Assembly: GCA_049889495.1 (NCBI GenBank)
Contig: JBMHDH010000072.1
Location: forward strand, 29,788-93,787
Origin: UBA685 sp049889495
GTDB taxonomy: Bacteria; Pseudomonadota; Alphaproteobacteria; Puniceispirillales; Puniceispirillaceae
Direction: 5' to 3'
Length of the DNA: 64,000 nucleotides
The notes under the pieces were generated by a model. It saw nothing but the letters and a program-made list of their open reading frames with translations. It made no database searches and was not told where the DNA came from. This document shows positions 1 through 8,792 of this stretch, piece after piece (the first letter of the stretch is position 1; each line of letters begins with the position of its first letter). The position numbers and the translations under genes were made by a program.

Positions 1-91
1 ACACAGCGATCGCTGATCCGACTGTGCCAGGGGCAGGGAATGATTTCCCAATTGGGCCTAGGGTAGCGATAAACAGAGCCAGATTTTTCAT
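1..91 (-). CDS. pgpA: Phosphatidylglycerophosphatase A, N-terminal fragment (runs off the window)
   Basis: Only the first 30 codons lie in the window; the rest is beyond position 1. The visible residues begin MKNLALFIATLGPIG and continue into a PAPGTVGS segment. That matches the conserved N-terminal PGTxGS element of PgpA, the membrane enzyme that dephosphorylates phosphatidylglycerophosphate to phosphatidylglycerol. The ATG at 89-91 is the only usable start, because the two ATGs just upstream run into a TGA at once. The gene follows ispDF by 32 bases on the same strand, so the two are probably cotranscribed. The short fragment limits certainty; a different small membrane protein is possible. 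Confidence 0.7.
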   Translation of the reverse strand, partial: MKNLALFIATLGPIGKSFPAPGTVGSAIAV

Positions 92-123
92 TGCATAAGG
101 TCTTTCATTTAGGGGGCCTTTTA

Positions 124-1329
124 TCAGGCTGGGTATAGGATGGTTGCAGCAGCTTGTGCGGCGATGCCTTCTTTTCGGCCTGTAAAGCCAAGCTGTTCTG
201 TTGTTGTGGCTTTCACAGACACCGCGTCAATTGGCAAACCACATAAATTGGCAAGTATCGCACGCATATCCTCACGAAGCGGACCAATTTTAGGCCTTTC
301 ACATAATAATGTGACATCAACATGAATAAGCCTAGCACCTTTTTTCTGCACAAGCTCTGTAGCATATCTCAAAAATTGATCAGATGCGGCATCTTTCCAT
401 TTCATATCGCTTGGTGGGAAATGCGATCCGATATCCCCGTCACAAAGCGCGCCAAATATCGCATCACATAAGGCATGAATGCCAACATCACCATCTGAAT
501 GCGCATCAAGCCCAACATCATGTGGTACCGCGAGGCCACAAATCATAATGGTGCCATTTTCTGGGGGAATTTGGGTAAAGCGATGCACATCAAAGCCTGT
601 GCCAGTGCGGTAATGATGGGGGATCATCTGATCTCCTGTGGGTTTTTGATATTGTGCGAAATCTTCAATAACAGTCAGCTTGGCCAAGCCTTCATCACCT
701 GTGATCATTGCCACATCAATATCAGCTTGTTCAGCAAGATACGCATCATCAAGCAGAGCAGGGACATCATCTGCCACGTCTTGGTGCAAGTTATGAATAA
801 GATCTGCCGCAAAAAATTGCGGTGTTTGAATGCGGCGTAGGGCCGATCGATCAAGGGTTTTGCCAACCAGATCTTGATCAGTATCTGAGACTTGTTTGAT
901 GGTATCTGGAACTGGCAAGACAGGTACAACAGCAACATGACCACCCCGCAATGCCGCAAGTGATCTGTCAATCACATCATGTGGCACAAAGGGACGTGCG
1001 GCATCATGAATGGCGATGAAAGGCGCGGTATTTTCCATGGATTTAAGCGCATTTAAGCCTTGCTGAACCGATAAATGGCGTTCTGCCCCGCCAGCCACAA
1101 TGGTGATATCTGGATGACGATTTTGCAAATCAGCTAGATCAGATTCTGGTGCCACAAGAATGATATGGCCACTCGCGCTATGATCAGCAAAGCTATCAAT
1201 GGCGTGGTGATAAACAGGTATATCATCAATCGTAGCAAATTGCTTTTTTTGGCCAAGCGCCCCTGCCATACGTCGTGAGGCACCCGCTGCCAGAATAATC
1301 ACATCATATGTCATGAGTTTGCTTTTCAT
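124..1329 (-). CDS. ispDF: Bifunctional IspD/IspF enzyme of the MEP isoprenoid pathway
   Basis: Fused 401-residue enzyme for two steps of non-mevalonate isoprenoid synthesis: CTP-dependent cytidylylation of methylerythritol 4-phosphate, and cyclisation to methylerythritol cyclodiphosphate. The IspD half (about 1-235) has the nucleotide loop LAAGASRRM at 13-21, HDAARPF at 108-114 and RIQTPQ at 166-171. The IspF half (about 240-401) has the metal-site motif GFDVHRF at 245-251 (Asp247, His249), DAHSDGDV at 275-282 followed by His285, GSHFPPSD near 301, and the C-terminal KATTTEQLGFTGR. Such fusions are common in Alphaproteobacteria. Two starts are possible, the ATG at 1329 and one five codons inside (1314); the inner one fits family N-termini slightly better. 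It is divergent from dus across about 220 bases. Confidence 0.96.
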   Translation of the reverse strand: MKSKLMTYDVIILAAGASRRMAGALGQKKQFATIDDIPVYHHAIDSFADHSASGHIILVAPESDLADLQNRHPDITIVAGGAERHLSVQQGLNALKSMENTAPFIAIHDAARPFVPHDVIDRSLAALRGGHVAVVPVLPVPDTIKQVSDTDQDLVGKTLDRSALRRIQTPQFFAADLIHNLHQDVADDVPALLDDAYLAEQADIDVAMITGDEGLAKLTVIEDFAQYQKPTGDQMIPHHYRTGTGFDVHRFTQIPPENGTIMICGLAVPHDVGLDAHSDGDVGIHALCDAIFGALCDGDIGSHFPPSDMKWKDAASDQFLRYATELVQKKGARLIHVDVTLLCERPKIGPLREDMRAILANLCGLPIDAVSVKATTTEQLGFTGRKEGIAAQAAATILYPA

Positions 1330-1547
1330 TTCGCATACTTAACTATTGCTTAGCCCTTAGTCTGATTTTTAGCCGAGAACAGGCCAGCCTGTCTATGATG
1401 AAACACCAGAGTTGTGAGAGCCAGCCTCTATGATCTCTTTTATTTCCGATAAAATACGATGATTTTTTGCGATCTTCATGTTATTTTGCTTAAATATTAG
1501 GCAGATCAATGATCTGTCACTTTTTAATGTGATTATTTATAAGGCAA

Positions 1548-2558
1548 GTGCGCGGCATCACCATGAAGCATCATTCTTTGTCCATCGGCCCATGCCAGCT
1601 GGCCCATAATGTGATATTGGCGCCCATGTCTGGCATCACTGATAAGCCCTTTCGGCATGTTGTGCGCGCCAATGGGGGCGGCTTGGTTGTGTCTGAAATG
1701 ATTGCGTCTCATGCGTTTTTGCAAAATGTATGGATTGAATTGCAAAAATTAAAAGGGGCTGCGCATGATGAAGCGCCTTTATCAATCCAAATAGCAGGTT
1801 GGGATCCGCAAATGATGGCAGAAGCGGCAAAGCTAGCTGAGATGAGTGGTGCGCAAATTGTTGATATTAATATGGGCTGCCCTGCCAAAAAGGTGACAAA
1901 TCGGTTATCTGGTTCGGCTTTAATGCAAGATGAAAAAGCCGCTGGGGCGATATGCGAGGCGGTTGTCAAGGCGGTCTCAGTGCCTGTTACCTTAAAAACA
2001 CGTCTTGGCTGGGATGATGATCATAAAAATGCCCCAACGATTGCGCGCATTGCCCAAGAGGCTGGTATTCAAATGTTGGCCATTCACGGCCGCACCCGAA
2101 CCCAAATGTATAAGGGCGAAGCGGATTGGGATTTGATTGCTGAAAGCGTATCGGCTGTCTCAATCCCTGTTTGTGCCAATGGCGATATTACAAGCCTTGA
2201 TGATGCCAAACAGGCCATAACCGCGTCTGGTGCCAATGGTTTGCTGATTGGCAGGGGCGCGATGGGCCGCCCGTGGTTTATTGGTCAAGTGGCTGATCAT
2301 TTGGCAGGCTTGCCTGTGCGCTCAGATCCCCCCATCCCTCAGCGTTTGGCGATTATCAGGACGCATACAGATCAGACCTTAACGGTGATGGGGGAGAGGG
2401 GCTTGCGACAAATGCGCAAACATTTTGCAGCCTATTGTGATCATTTGCCATTCTCAGATGACTTGCGCACAAGCTTAACCTCGTCAAGTACAAGCCAAGA
2501 TGTCTATCATGCGCTTGGTGATTATGAGCGCAAGCTATCAGCCCATGAGGCCGCATAA
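1548..2558 (+). CDS. dus: tRNA-dihydrouridine synthase (DusB/NifR3 family)
   Basis: FMN- and NADPH-dependent enzyme that reduces specific uridines in tRNA to dihydrouridine. The TIM-barrel signature APMSGITDKPFR is at 25-36, the catalytic cysteine is Cys111 in INMGCPAKK, the tRNA/FMN element IHGRTR is at 179-184, and the phosphate-binding segments NGDI (211-214) and GLLIGRGAMGRPW (231-243) follow. At 336 residues it is of normal length. The longest reading begins at a GTG at 1548; an ATG at 1563 is an alternative, and neither has an ideally spaced ribosome-binding site. In many Alphaproteobacteria this gene (nifR3) heads the ntrBC operon, and here ntrB begins one base after its stop codon. 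Confidence 0.95.
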   Translation: MRGITMKHHSLSIGPCQLAHNVILAPMSGITDKPFRHVVRANGGGLVVSEMIASHAFLQNVWIELQKLKGAAHDEAPLSIQIAGWDPQMMAEAAKLAEMSGAQIVDINMGCPAKKVTNRLSGSALMQDEKAAGAICEAVVKAVSVPVTLKTRLGWDDDHKNAPTIARIAQEAGIQMLAIHGRTRTQMYKGEADWDLIAESVSAVSIPVCANGDITSLDDAKQAITASGANGLLIGRGAMGRPWFIGQVADHLAGLPVRSDPPIPQRLAIIRTHTDQTLTVMGERGLRQMRKHFAAYCDHLPFSDDLRTSLTSSSTSQDVYHALGDYERKLSAHEAA

Positions 2559-2559
2559 A

Positions 2560-3702
2560 ATGGCGCAGATCAAAGAAGAAACAATGATGGCATCTCCTAA
2601 AGATGAATGGCTTGAAGCTTTGCCTTATCCTGTTTTTGGCTTGTCTGATGATTATGAGTTTGTCTTTGTGAATTATGCCGCAGAGGTGTTTTTTGAACGC
2701 TCTCGTCATTTCTTGTTAAAAACAAAGCTGACAGAATTTTTCCTAGAAGACAGCCCTATTTTTGCCTTATTACGCCGTCTATCGCATGGTATGCAATCGG
2801 TCGGCGATCAAGAATTATCTTTGGTAAGCCCCAGAATTGGAAAAAAGCTTGTGAATTTGCAAGTCGCAAAACCAGCTGGCAATAGTGGCTTTATTATATC
2901 TGTGCAAATGCGCGAGATGGCCGACCAATTGCGTGGGCAATCCTTATCACGCGGCGCCGCCTTATCGATGAGCAAAATGACAAGCTTATTAGCGCATGAG
3001 ATCAAAAACCCGCTAGCTGGCATTAAAGGCGCTGCCCAATTAATCGAGCTTGACGCCAATGATGAACAAGAAGAGCTGGCACAGGTGATTGTGGAAGAAG
3101 TTGATCGTATTGCTGAATTGCTTGACCGTATTGAAAATGTCGCAGGATCTGGCAAGCTAAATTTTACGTCTGTCAATGTTCATGAAATTTTGCAACATGT
3201 GATCACAGTGACCCAAGCTTCCTTTGGCAGGCATGTCACCATAAATCGGCAATTTGACCCATCTTTACCATCTGTTATGGCTGATAAATCATTGTTAATT
3301 CAAGCGGTTATGAATCTTTTGAAAAATGCATGTGAAGCTTGTGATGAGGCAGGGGTGATCGAGGTTATCACCTCTTATTCTTTAAAAACCATTTCATCAT
3401 CATCTGCCAAAAACAAAGAGGCTTATTTGCCATTGCAGATTGATATTATTGATAATGGCAAAGGCATACCAGATCATCTGCGTGATATTTTATTTGAACC
3501 ATTTATCTCTGATAAATCGGATGGCAGCGGTCTTGGTTTGGCGGTGGTTGCTTCTGCTATCGCTGATCATCAAGGGGTGGTGAGCGTGGATTCTCGAAGC
3601 GGCAGAACCCATTTTCAGATTTTATTGCCTATGACCCAAATCAATGAACCAGCCCCATCTCCAGCCCCATCTTCAGCCTCATCTAATGAGGTGCCATCAT
3701 GA
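2560..3702 (+). CDS. ntrB: Nitrogen regulation sensor histidine kinase NtrB
   Basis: Cytoplasmic PAS-type histidine kinase/phosphatase that controls NtrC in response to PII nitrogen signalling. Counting from the ATG at 2560, a PAS-like region covers about 15-120. The phosphoacceptor is His146 in AHEIKNPLAG, the N-box is NLLKNACEA (252-260), and the ATP-lid boxes are DNGKGIP (298-304) and GSGLGLAV (322-329). There are no membrane segments. The reading frame is open back into dus, but starts there would overlap it; the 2560 ATG lies behind a GAGG, and a tandem ATG at 2584/2587 is also possible. The stop overlaps the ntrC start as ATGA. The C-terminus is a proline/serine-rich tail. Confidence 0.95.
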   Translation: MAQIKEETMMASPKDEWLEALPYPVFGLSDDYEFVFVNYAAEVFFERSRHFLLKTKLTEFFLEDSPIFALLRRLSHGMQSVGDQELSLVSPRIGKKLVNLQVAKPAGNSGFIISVQMREMADQLRGQSLSRGAALSMSKMTSLLAHEIKNPLAGIKGAAQLIELDANDEQEELAQVIVEEVDRIAELLDRIENVAGSGKLNFTSVNVHEILQHVITVTQASFGRHVTINRQFDPSLPSVMADKSLLIQAVMNLLKNACEACDEAGVIEVITSYSLKTISSSSAKNKEAYLPLQIDIIDNGKGIPDHLRDILFEPFISDKSDGSGLGLAVVASAIADHQGVVSVDSRSGRTHFQILLPMTQINEPAPSPAPSSASSNEVPS

Positions 3703-5111
3703 GCTATGCTGATCGCGCAAAATCCGTCATTGTCGCTGATGATGATAAATCAGTTCGTCTGGTGATTGCGCAAGCCCTGAAAAAGCAAGGTTATGTTGTT
3801 CATACAACTGCCACAGCCGCAGGTATGTGGGATATGTCAGTTGGCAATCGTGGTCAATTGCTGATAACAGATGTTGGCTTTCCTGATGGTGATGCGCTTG
3901 ATATGCTGCCGCGCCTGGTATCACGTTGCCCTGATTTAAAAGTGATTGTCATGAGTGCCAGAGCAAATCTTTTGACAGCGGTAAAATCGCAACAGCAGGG
4001 CGTTGTTGATTATTTGCCAAAACCATTTGAATTAAAACAGCTGATTGATACCACAGCGCGGGCTTTTGCCAATGGCAGTATGCGCGCACCGCTTAGCGAG
4101 ATTGACACGCCGCAAACCACTTATCCTGCTTTGCTCGGCAGATCTGCTCAGATGCAAGAGGTTTATAAGGCCTTGGCCAAATTATCTGTTCAAACTATGC
4201 CTGTTCTGATCGAAGCAGAGCTAGGGTCTAGCAAAGTGGATGTTGCCAAAGCGTTACATGATATGGGCGGCACACAAGACAAACCCTTTATTGAAATGAA
4301 TTGCGCACAAATACCAAAAAGCGCACATCAAGCCAATTTGTTTTCGCAAGAGGGCGCCTTTGCCAAAGCCGCCGATGGAACCTTATTTATCAATCATATT
4401 GATGCACTGCATTCTGATGCGCAATTGCACTTGGTGGCGGCACTTGAAAAGCAAGAGGGTGAAGGAGGGGGATGGCCCAAACGGTTATTGCTTGGCACAG
4501 TGTCTGATTTGCGATCTGCGGTTGCTTCTGATGATTTCAGAGAAGATCTGTTCTTTGCCATTTCTGTTGCCCCGCTAAAATTACCAGCCTTGCGTTACCG
4601 AAAATCAGATATTCCAGCCCTTGCAAATCATTTTTGTGAACAGGTGAGTGAAGAGCTGTCAGTCATACGTGGCCTGTCATTATCAGCTATATCTGCCTTG
4701 CAGGAATATGATTGGCCAGGCAATATTCGCGAGCTGGCATTTATTTTGCGCAAACTTATCATTGCCTCAGATCGCGAAACAATCGAGGCTGATGACGTGC
4801 TGTCAGAAATTACGTCCTTAAAGCAAACGGCTTTGGATGATGATCAGTCACAAAATTCTCTATCAGATGCAGCCGATCGGCATATTCGGCATTATTTTGA
4901 TGCTTTGGGTGATAACATACCCCATACAGGGCTTTATGACCGAATTATGCAGGAAGTGGAGCGGCCTTTAATCATTCGCACCTTACACTTAACCAAGGGC
5001 AATCAAATAAAAGCAGCGCAAATACTGGGATTGAACCGAAATACATTGCGAAAAAAAATAGAATGGCTTCATATCTCAAAAGATAAAAAAGATTATCGGA
5101 CTTCATCATGA
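3699..5111 (+). CDS. ntrC: NtrC-family response regulator with a degenerate AAA+ domain
   Basis: Partner regulator of NtrB: receiver, AAA+ module and Fis-type helix-turn-helix. The receiver is intact (Asp14-16, phosphoacceptor Asp58, Lys108 in LPKPF). The DNA-binding end is intact (GNQIKAAQILGLNRNTLR at 434-451), and so is the GNIREL element at 341-346. The AAA+ core is not. Where the P-loop GESGTGKE should be, the protein reads AELGSSKV (173-180), losing two glycines and the final acidic residue. Walker B DE has become Asn232-His233 (GTLFINHID). The sigma-54 loop GAFTGA is GAFAKA (219-224). Known bacterial enhancer-binding proteins need these motifs for ATP hydrolysis and sigma-54 contact. 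I infer a phosphorylation-controlled DNA-binding protein that no longer remodels sigma-54 holoenzyme. ATGA overlaps join it to both neighbours. Confidence 0.93.
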   Translation: MSYADRAKSVIVADDDKSVRLVIAQALKKQGYVVHTTATAAGMWDMSVGNRGQLLITDVGFPDGDALDMLPRLVSRCPDLKVIVMSARANLLTAVKSQQQGVVDYLPKPFELKQLIDTTARAFANGSMRAPLSEIDTPQTTYPALLGRSAQMQEVYKALAKLSVQTMPVLIEAELGSSKVDVAKALHDMGGTQDKPFIEMNCAQIPKSAHQANLFSQEGAFAKAADGTLFINHIDALHSDAQLHLVAALEKQEGEGGGWPKRLLLGTVSDLRSAVASDDFREDLFFAISVAPLKLPALRYRKSDIPALANHFCEQVSEELSVIRGLSLSAISALQEYDWPGNIRELAFILRKLIIASDRETIEADDVLSEITSLKQTALDDDQSQNSLSDAADRHIRHYFDALGDNIPHTGLYDRIMQEVERPLIIRTLHLTKGNQIKAAQILGLNRNTLRKKIEWLHISKDKKDYRTSS

Positions 5112-7327
5112 ACGCGGCACAAAAAGATCAAAATCAGAAAAATCAGCGCAGAGGCTTGCGTGAAGATCGGCTTGCCTATTTGGTGATTTTGATGACCTTG
5201 TTTCTTGGTGGCGGGACCATCGCGCTGTTTGCAAGAATGGATTATTTATCTGACAGCTCAGAAACCTTGCAATTGTTATTTGTAGCGGCCACCGTGGCTT
5301 TGGCCATTTTATTGATCTTTGTGGGGCGGCAAATTTGGCGTATTTGGGTGGAACGCCGTCAAAGGATGGCTGGTTCGCAATTGCATTGGCGTCTGGCATT
5401 GCTTTTTGGCGGAATCACAACATTACCAGCCATCATTGTTGCCTTATTTGCGATCTCTGTTTTGGATTTTTCATTGCGTGGTTGGTTTGCCCAACGTATT
5501 TCAACCGCGATTGAACAATCTGTGTTGGTTGCAGATGCTTATTATGAAGAACATTCACGTTCCGTTCGTGGCCAGATTTTGGCCATGGCCAATGATGTGA
5601 ACCGTGAAGCCACTGTGCTATCTGGCAATCAAACGCTTCTTGAAGAATATTTAAATAATCAAATTTTGCTTCGTAATTTATCTGAAGCTGTCATTGTTGA
5701 TGGCACAGGGCAAATTTTGGCCAAATCGCAATTTGCTTTTGCCTTAACATTTTCAAATCTAGATGACAGATGGGTGGAAAGAGCGCGGTCTGGGGAAGTG
5801 GTGGTATTTAACACAGGCCAAGGCAGCAAATTGCGCGCTGTGGTCAAGCTGAACTCCTATGTCGATGCCTATTTATTGGTCGGGCGCTTTATTGATAATT
5901 CAGTGCTAGAGGCAGTGGCACAAACCAAATTGGCAGCCTCTGATTATCAATCTTTATCTTTCCGTCAATTTGATTTGCAAATCAGCTTTGCTGTGCTGTT
6001 TTTTGCTGTGACATTATTATTATTGCTCTCGGCTCTTTGGATTGGTCTGAATTTGGCGACTGCCATTGTTGGGCCATTATCACAGGTGATTTCAGTTGTT
6101 GATGAGGTAAGGCTTGGCAATCTAAAGCCACGTGTTGGCGATAATCAAGGGTTTGACGAAATCCACCGCCTTGGCACCTCAATTGATAATATGCTTGATG
6201 AATTGATGCGTTCGCGCCAGCAACTTGTCGCGGCCAATGAACAGCTAGATCAAAGGCGTGAATTTACCGAAACCGTGTTGGGTGGTGTGTCATCTGGTGT
6301 CATTGGTTTGAATACCAACGGGATGATTACTTTACCAAATCAAATGGCATGTCATTTGCTTGGTAAGAAGCCGTCTGAATTGTTAGATGGAAAATTATCA
6401 GAATTGGTACCTGAATTTGCCAGCCTAACCGCGATCATCAAGAAAAAAGGCAAGGCAAAACAAGAAGAGCAGATCACCTTATATGTGGCAGGCAGGCGGG
6501 TGGTGTTGCGTGCGCGTATATCGGCTGAATATGTCGAAAAGCGCATTATTGGTTATGTGGTGACATTTGATGATATCTCAGCGTTGCTTGCGGCGCAAAG
6601 AAAGGCCGCTTGGTCAGATGTGGCGCGCCGTATTGCCCATGAGATTAAAAACCCGCTTACCCCCATTGAATTGGCAGCAGATCGTCTGGCAAAAAAGTTT
6701 AAACCAAAATCTGAAGAAGAAGCAGTTAACTATCAGGAATATATTAATATTATTAGCAGGCAGGTATCTGATATTGGTCGGATGGTAGATGAATTTTCGG
6801 CCTTTGCCAGAATGCCAGCCCCGCGCTTTGAGGCTGCGAATTTGTTACAATTGGTGGCAGGGCAAATTGCCCTTTATCAAGATAATGAAGATGGCATTAC
6901 ATTTGACATCATCACCAGCCCTGATTTGCCAGATAGCTTGCCATTAGACCAAGGTTTGATCAGGCAGGTGGTCACGAATTTGTTGCAAAATGCGATGAAT
7001 GCCTTGCGAGAAAGTAAAGTGCCAGCCCCTAAAATCACAGCAGAATTATCCAATGATGATGCCACAATGACTTTGACCATTACTGACAATGGGCCAGGCT
7101 TGCCAAATGTTGATTTTAGCAAGTTATTTGAACCCTACATGACCACAAGAGATAGTGGCACAGGGCTTGGTCTTGCGATTGTGCAAAAGATTATCGAAGA
7201 TCATGGTGGGCAGATCGAATTGTCAAACCGCCAATTCGAAAAAGACAACGCAAATCCAGATGATACTATGCCAGCAGGCGCCATTGTCACTGTGACTTTG
7301 CCATTAGATAGAGGGTCTGATACATGA
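5108..7327 (+). CDS. ntrY: Membrane sensor histidine kinase NtrY
   Basis: 739-residue membrane kinase, cognate to NtrX, linked in Alphaproteobacteria to nitrogen, redox and envelope control. Hydrophobic segments lie at about 21-43, 56-75 and 95-118, then an extracytoplasmic sensor region, then a fourth at about 290-315. A HAMP linker (about 315-370) and a PAS domain (about 385-490) follow. The kinase core has phosphoacceptor His511 in IAHEIKNPLTPIELAADRL, the N-box NLLQNAMNA (624-632), DNGPGLP (660-666) and GTGLGLAI (684-691). Start and stop both sit in ATGA overlaps (5108-5111 with ntrC, 7324-7327 with ntrX), so translation of the four kinase/regulator genes is probably coupled. Confidence 0.96.
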   Translation: MNAAQKDQNQKNQRRGLREDRLAYLVILMTLFLGGGTIALFARMDYLSDSSETLQLLFVAATVALAILLIFVGRQIWRIWVERRQRMAGSQLHWRLALLFGGITTLPAIIVALFAISVLDFSLRGWFAQRISTAIEQSVLVADAYYEEHSRSVRGQILAMANDVNREATVLSGNQTLLEEYLNNQILLRNLSEAVIVDGTGQILAKSQFAFALTFSNLDDRWVERARSGEVVVFNTGQGSKLRAVVKLNSYVDAYLLVGRFIDNSVLEAVAQTKLAASDYQSLSFRQFDLQISFAVLFFAVTLLLLLSALWIGLNLATAIVGPLSQVISVVDEVRLGNLKPRVGDNQGFDEIHRLGTSIDNMLDELMRSRQQLVAANEQLDQRREFTETVLGGVSSGVIGLNTNGMITLPNQMACHLLGKKPSELLDGKLSELVPEFASLTAIIKKKGKAKQEEQITLYVAGRRVVLRARISAEYVEKRIIGYVVTFDDISALLAAQRKAAWSDVARRIAHEIKNPLTPIELAADRLAKKFKPKSEEEAVNYQEYINIISRQVSDIGRMVDEFSAFARMPAPRFEAANLLQLVAGQIALYQDNEDGITFDIITSPDLPDSLPLDQGLIRQVVTNLLQNAMNALRESKVPAPKITAELSNDDATMTLTITDNGPGLPNVDFSKLFEPYMTTRDSGTGLGLAIVQKIIEDHGGQIELSNRQFEKDNANPDDTMPAGAIVTVTLPLDRGSDT

Positions 7328-8706
7328 GCGGCGAAATTCTGATTGTTGATGATGAACATGATATTCGCTTGCTGATCAGCGCAACCTTGTCTGATGAGGG
7401 CTTTACAACAATTGAAGCCTCAAATGCCGCACAAGCGCGTGAAAGCCTTGTTTCGCGCCCGCCAAGCTGTTTGATTTTGGATATTTGGATGCGTGATTCA
7501 GATATGGATGGGCTGGAATTGCTGTCTTGGTGTCGGTCTTTATATCCTGATTTGCCTGTGGTGATGATCTCAGGGCATGGCACCATTGAAACAGCGGTTC
7601 ATGCCTTGCGCATAGGGGCTTATGATTTCATTGAAAAACCCTTTAAGGCAGAGCGTTTGTTATTGACAGTCAATCGCGCCATTCAAACAGCGAAGCTTGA
7701 GCGGGAAAACAGAGAATTGCGTACCCGTAATCAAGATCTGTCAGATATTGAGGTGATTGGGCAATCACAGGCAATAAAAAATATCAAATCATCAATTGAA
7801 AAGCTGTCTACCACTGCTAGCCGCGTGATGATTCAAGGGGGATCTGGGACAGGCAAAGAGCTGATTGCGCGCAAAATTCATAGCAATTCAGAAAGAGGCA
7901 ATCACAAATTTGTAGTTGCGAATTGCGCAAAATTAACAGCTGAAAAAGCAGAGCTTGAATTATTTGGGTCAGAATCCATCCAAGATGGCAGACGGGTGGT
8001 TGGCCTGTTTGAACAAGCGCATCTTGGTACCCTCTATTTTGATGAAATTTGTGATTTGCCTTTGAATACACAAGCCAAGCTTGTCCGCGCTGTGGCAGAA
8101 CAAAAATTCAGGCGTGTCGGCGGTGCGGCTGAAGTTGTGGTGAATGTGCGCATCGTCTCTGCTTCGTCACAAGATTTATCAGCCGCCATTGCGGCTGGCA
8201 AATTACGTGAAGATTTGTATTACCGTTTGGCTGTGGTATCTCTGATGGTGCCATCTTTGGCAGAGCGGCGCGAAGATATCCCGTTGCTGGCAAAATATTT
8301 TATGAAGGTCGGAGCCGTGCAATTTGGTAAATCACCTCTGAAATTAGGAGATGATTTGCTGAATTTATTCCGTTCTTATGCATGGCCAGGTTCGGTTCGG
8401 CAAATGCGCAACGTCATTGAATCCTTGCTGATTATGGCCAAAGACAAAGAAGATGATGTGTTGAGCGTGGCTGATTTACCCAGTGGCTTATTGGCAGAAG
8501 AGCAAAATAACCCGTCATCAGGCGCAATTGGCTTTTCGCAGGATATTTATGCCTTGCCTTTGCGTGAAGCGCGTGAAATTTTCGAAGCCCATTATCTGCA
8601 AGAACAGTTAAACCGTTTTGATGGCAATATATCAAAGGTGGCAAAATCCATTGGCATGGAACGTTCCGCTTTGCATCGCAAGCTAAAATCGTTAAATATG
8701 CAATAG
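7324..8706 (+). CDS. ntrX: Response regulator NtrX lacking the sigma-54 contact loop
   Basis: 460-residue regulator phosphorylated by NtrY. The receiver has Asp9-Asp10, phosphoacceptor Asp53 and Lys105. In the AAA+ module Walker A is intact (GGSGTGKE, 172-179) and so is Walker B (TLYFDE, 236-241). The stretch between LFG (213-215) and GLFEQA (227-232) is only a short polar linker, SESIQDGRRVV, in place of the GAFTGA loop. A Fis-type helix-turn-helix closes the protein (GNISKVAKSIGMERSALHRK, 434-453). Loss of GAFTGA is known for alphaproteobacterial NtrX and fits regulation without sigma-54. Unlike NtrC in this operon, it should still bind and probably hydrolyse ATP. It is the last gene of the ATGA-coupled block; trkA follows after 86 bases. 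Confidence 0.95.
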   Translation: MSGEILIVDDEHDIRLLISATLSDEGFTTIEASNAAQARESLVSRPPSCLILDIWMRDSDMDGLELLSWCRSLYPDLPVVMISGHGTIETAVHALRIGAYDFIEKPFKAERLLLTVNRAIQTAKLERENRELRTRNQDLSDIEVIGQSQAIKNIKSSIEKLSTTASRVMIQGGSGTGKELIARKIHSNSERGNHKFVVANCAKLTAEKAELELFGSESIQDGRRVVGLFEQAHLGTLYFDEICDLPLNTQAKLVRAVAEQKFRRVGGAAEVVVNVRIVSASSQDLSAAIAAGKLREDLYYRLAVVSLMVPSLAERREDIPLLAKYFMKVGAVQFGKSPLKLGDDLLNLFRSYAWPGSVRQMRNVIESLLIMAKDKEDDVLSVADLPSGLLAEEQNNPSSGAIGFSQDIYALPLREAREIFEAHYLQEQLNRFDGNISKVAKSIGMERSALHRKLKSLNMQ

Positions 8707-8792
8707 CATGACTTGAAATAATGAAGCAGAGATATGATTGCTCCTTTTGCAAGTCATAGCAAAAGATACCAAATGAGGTACTGAGGCAAATT

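Noticed and set aside
2500..2559. NtrB starting inside dus
   Set aside because: It would add residues without family match and overlap dus by nearly 60 bases; starts at 2560 or 2584 are more natural.
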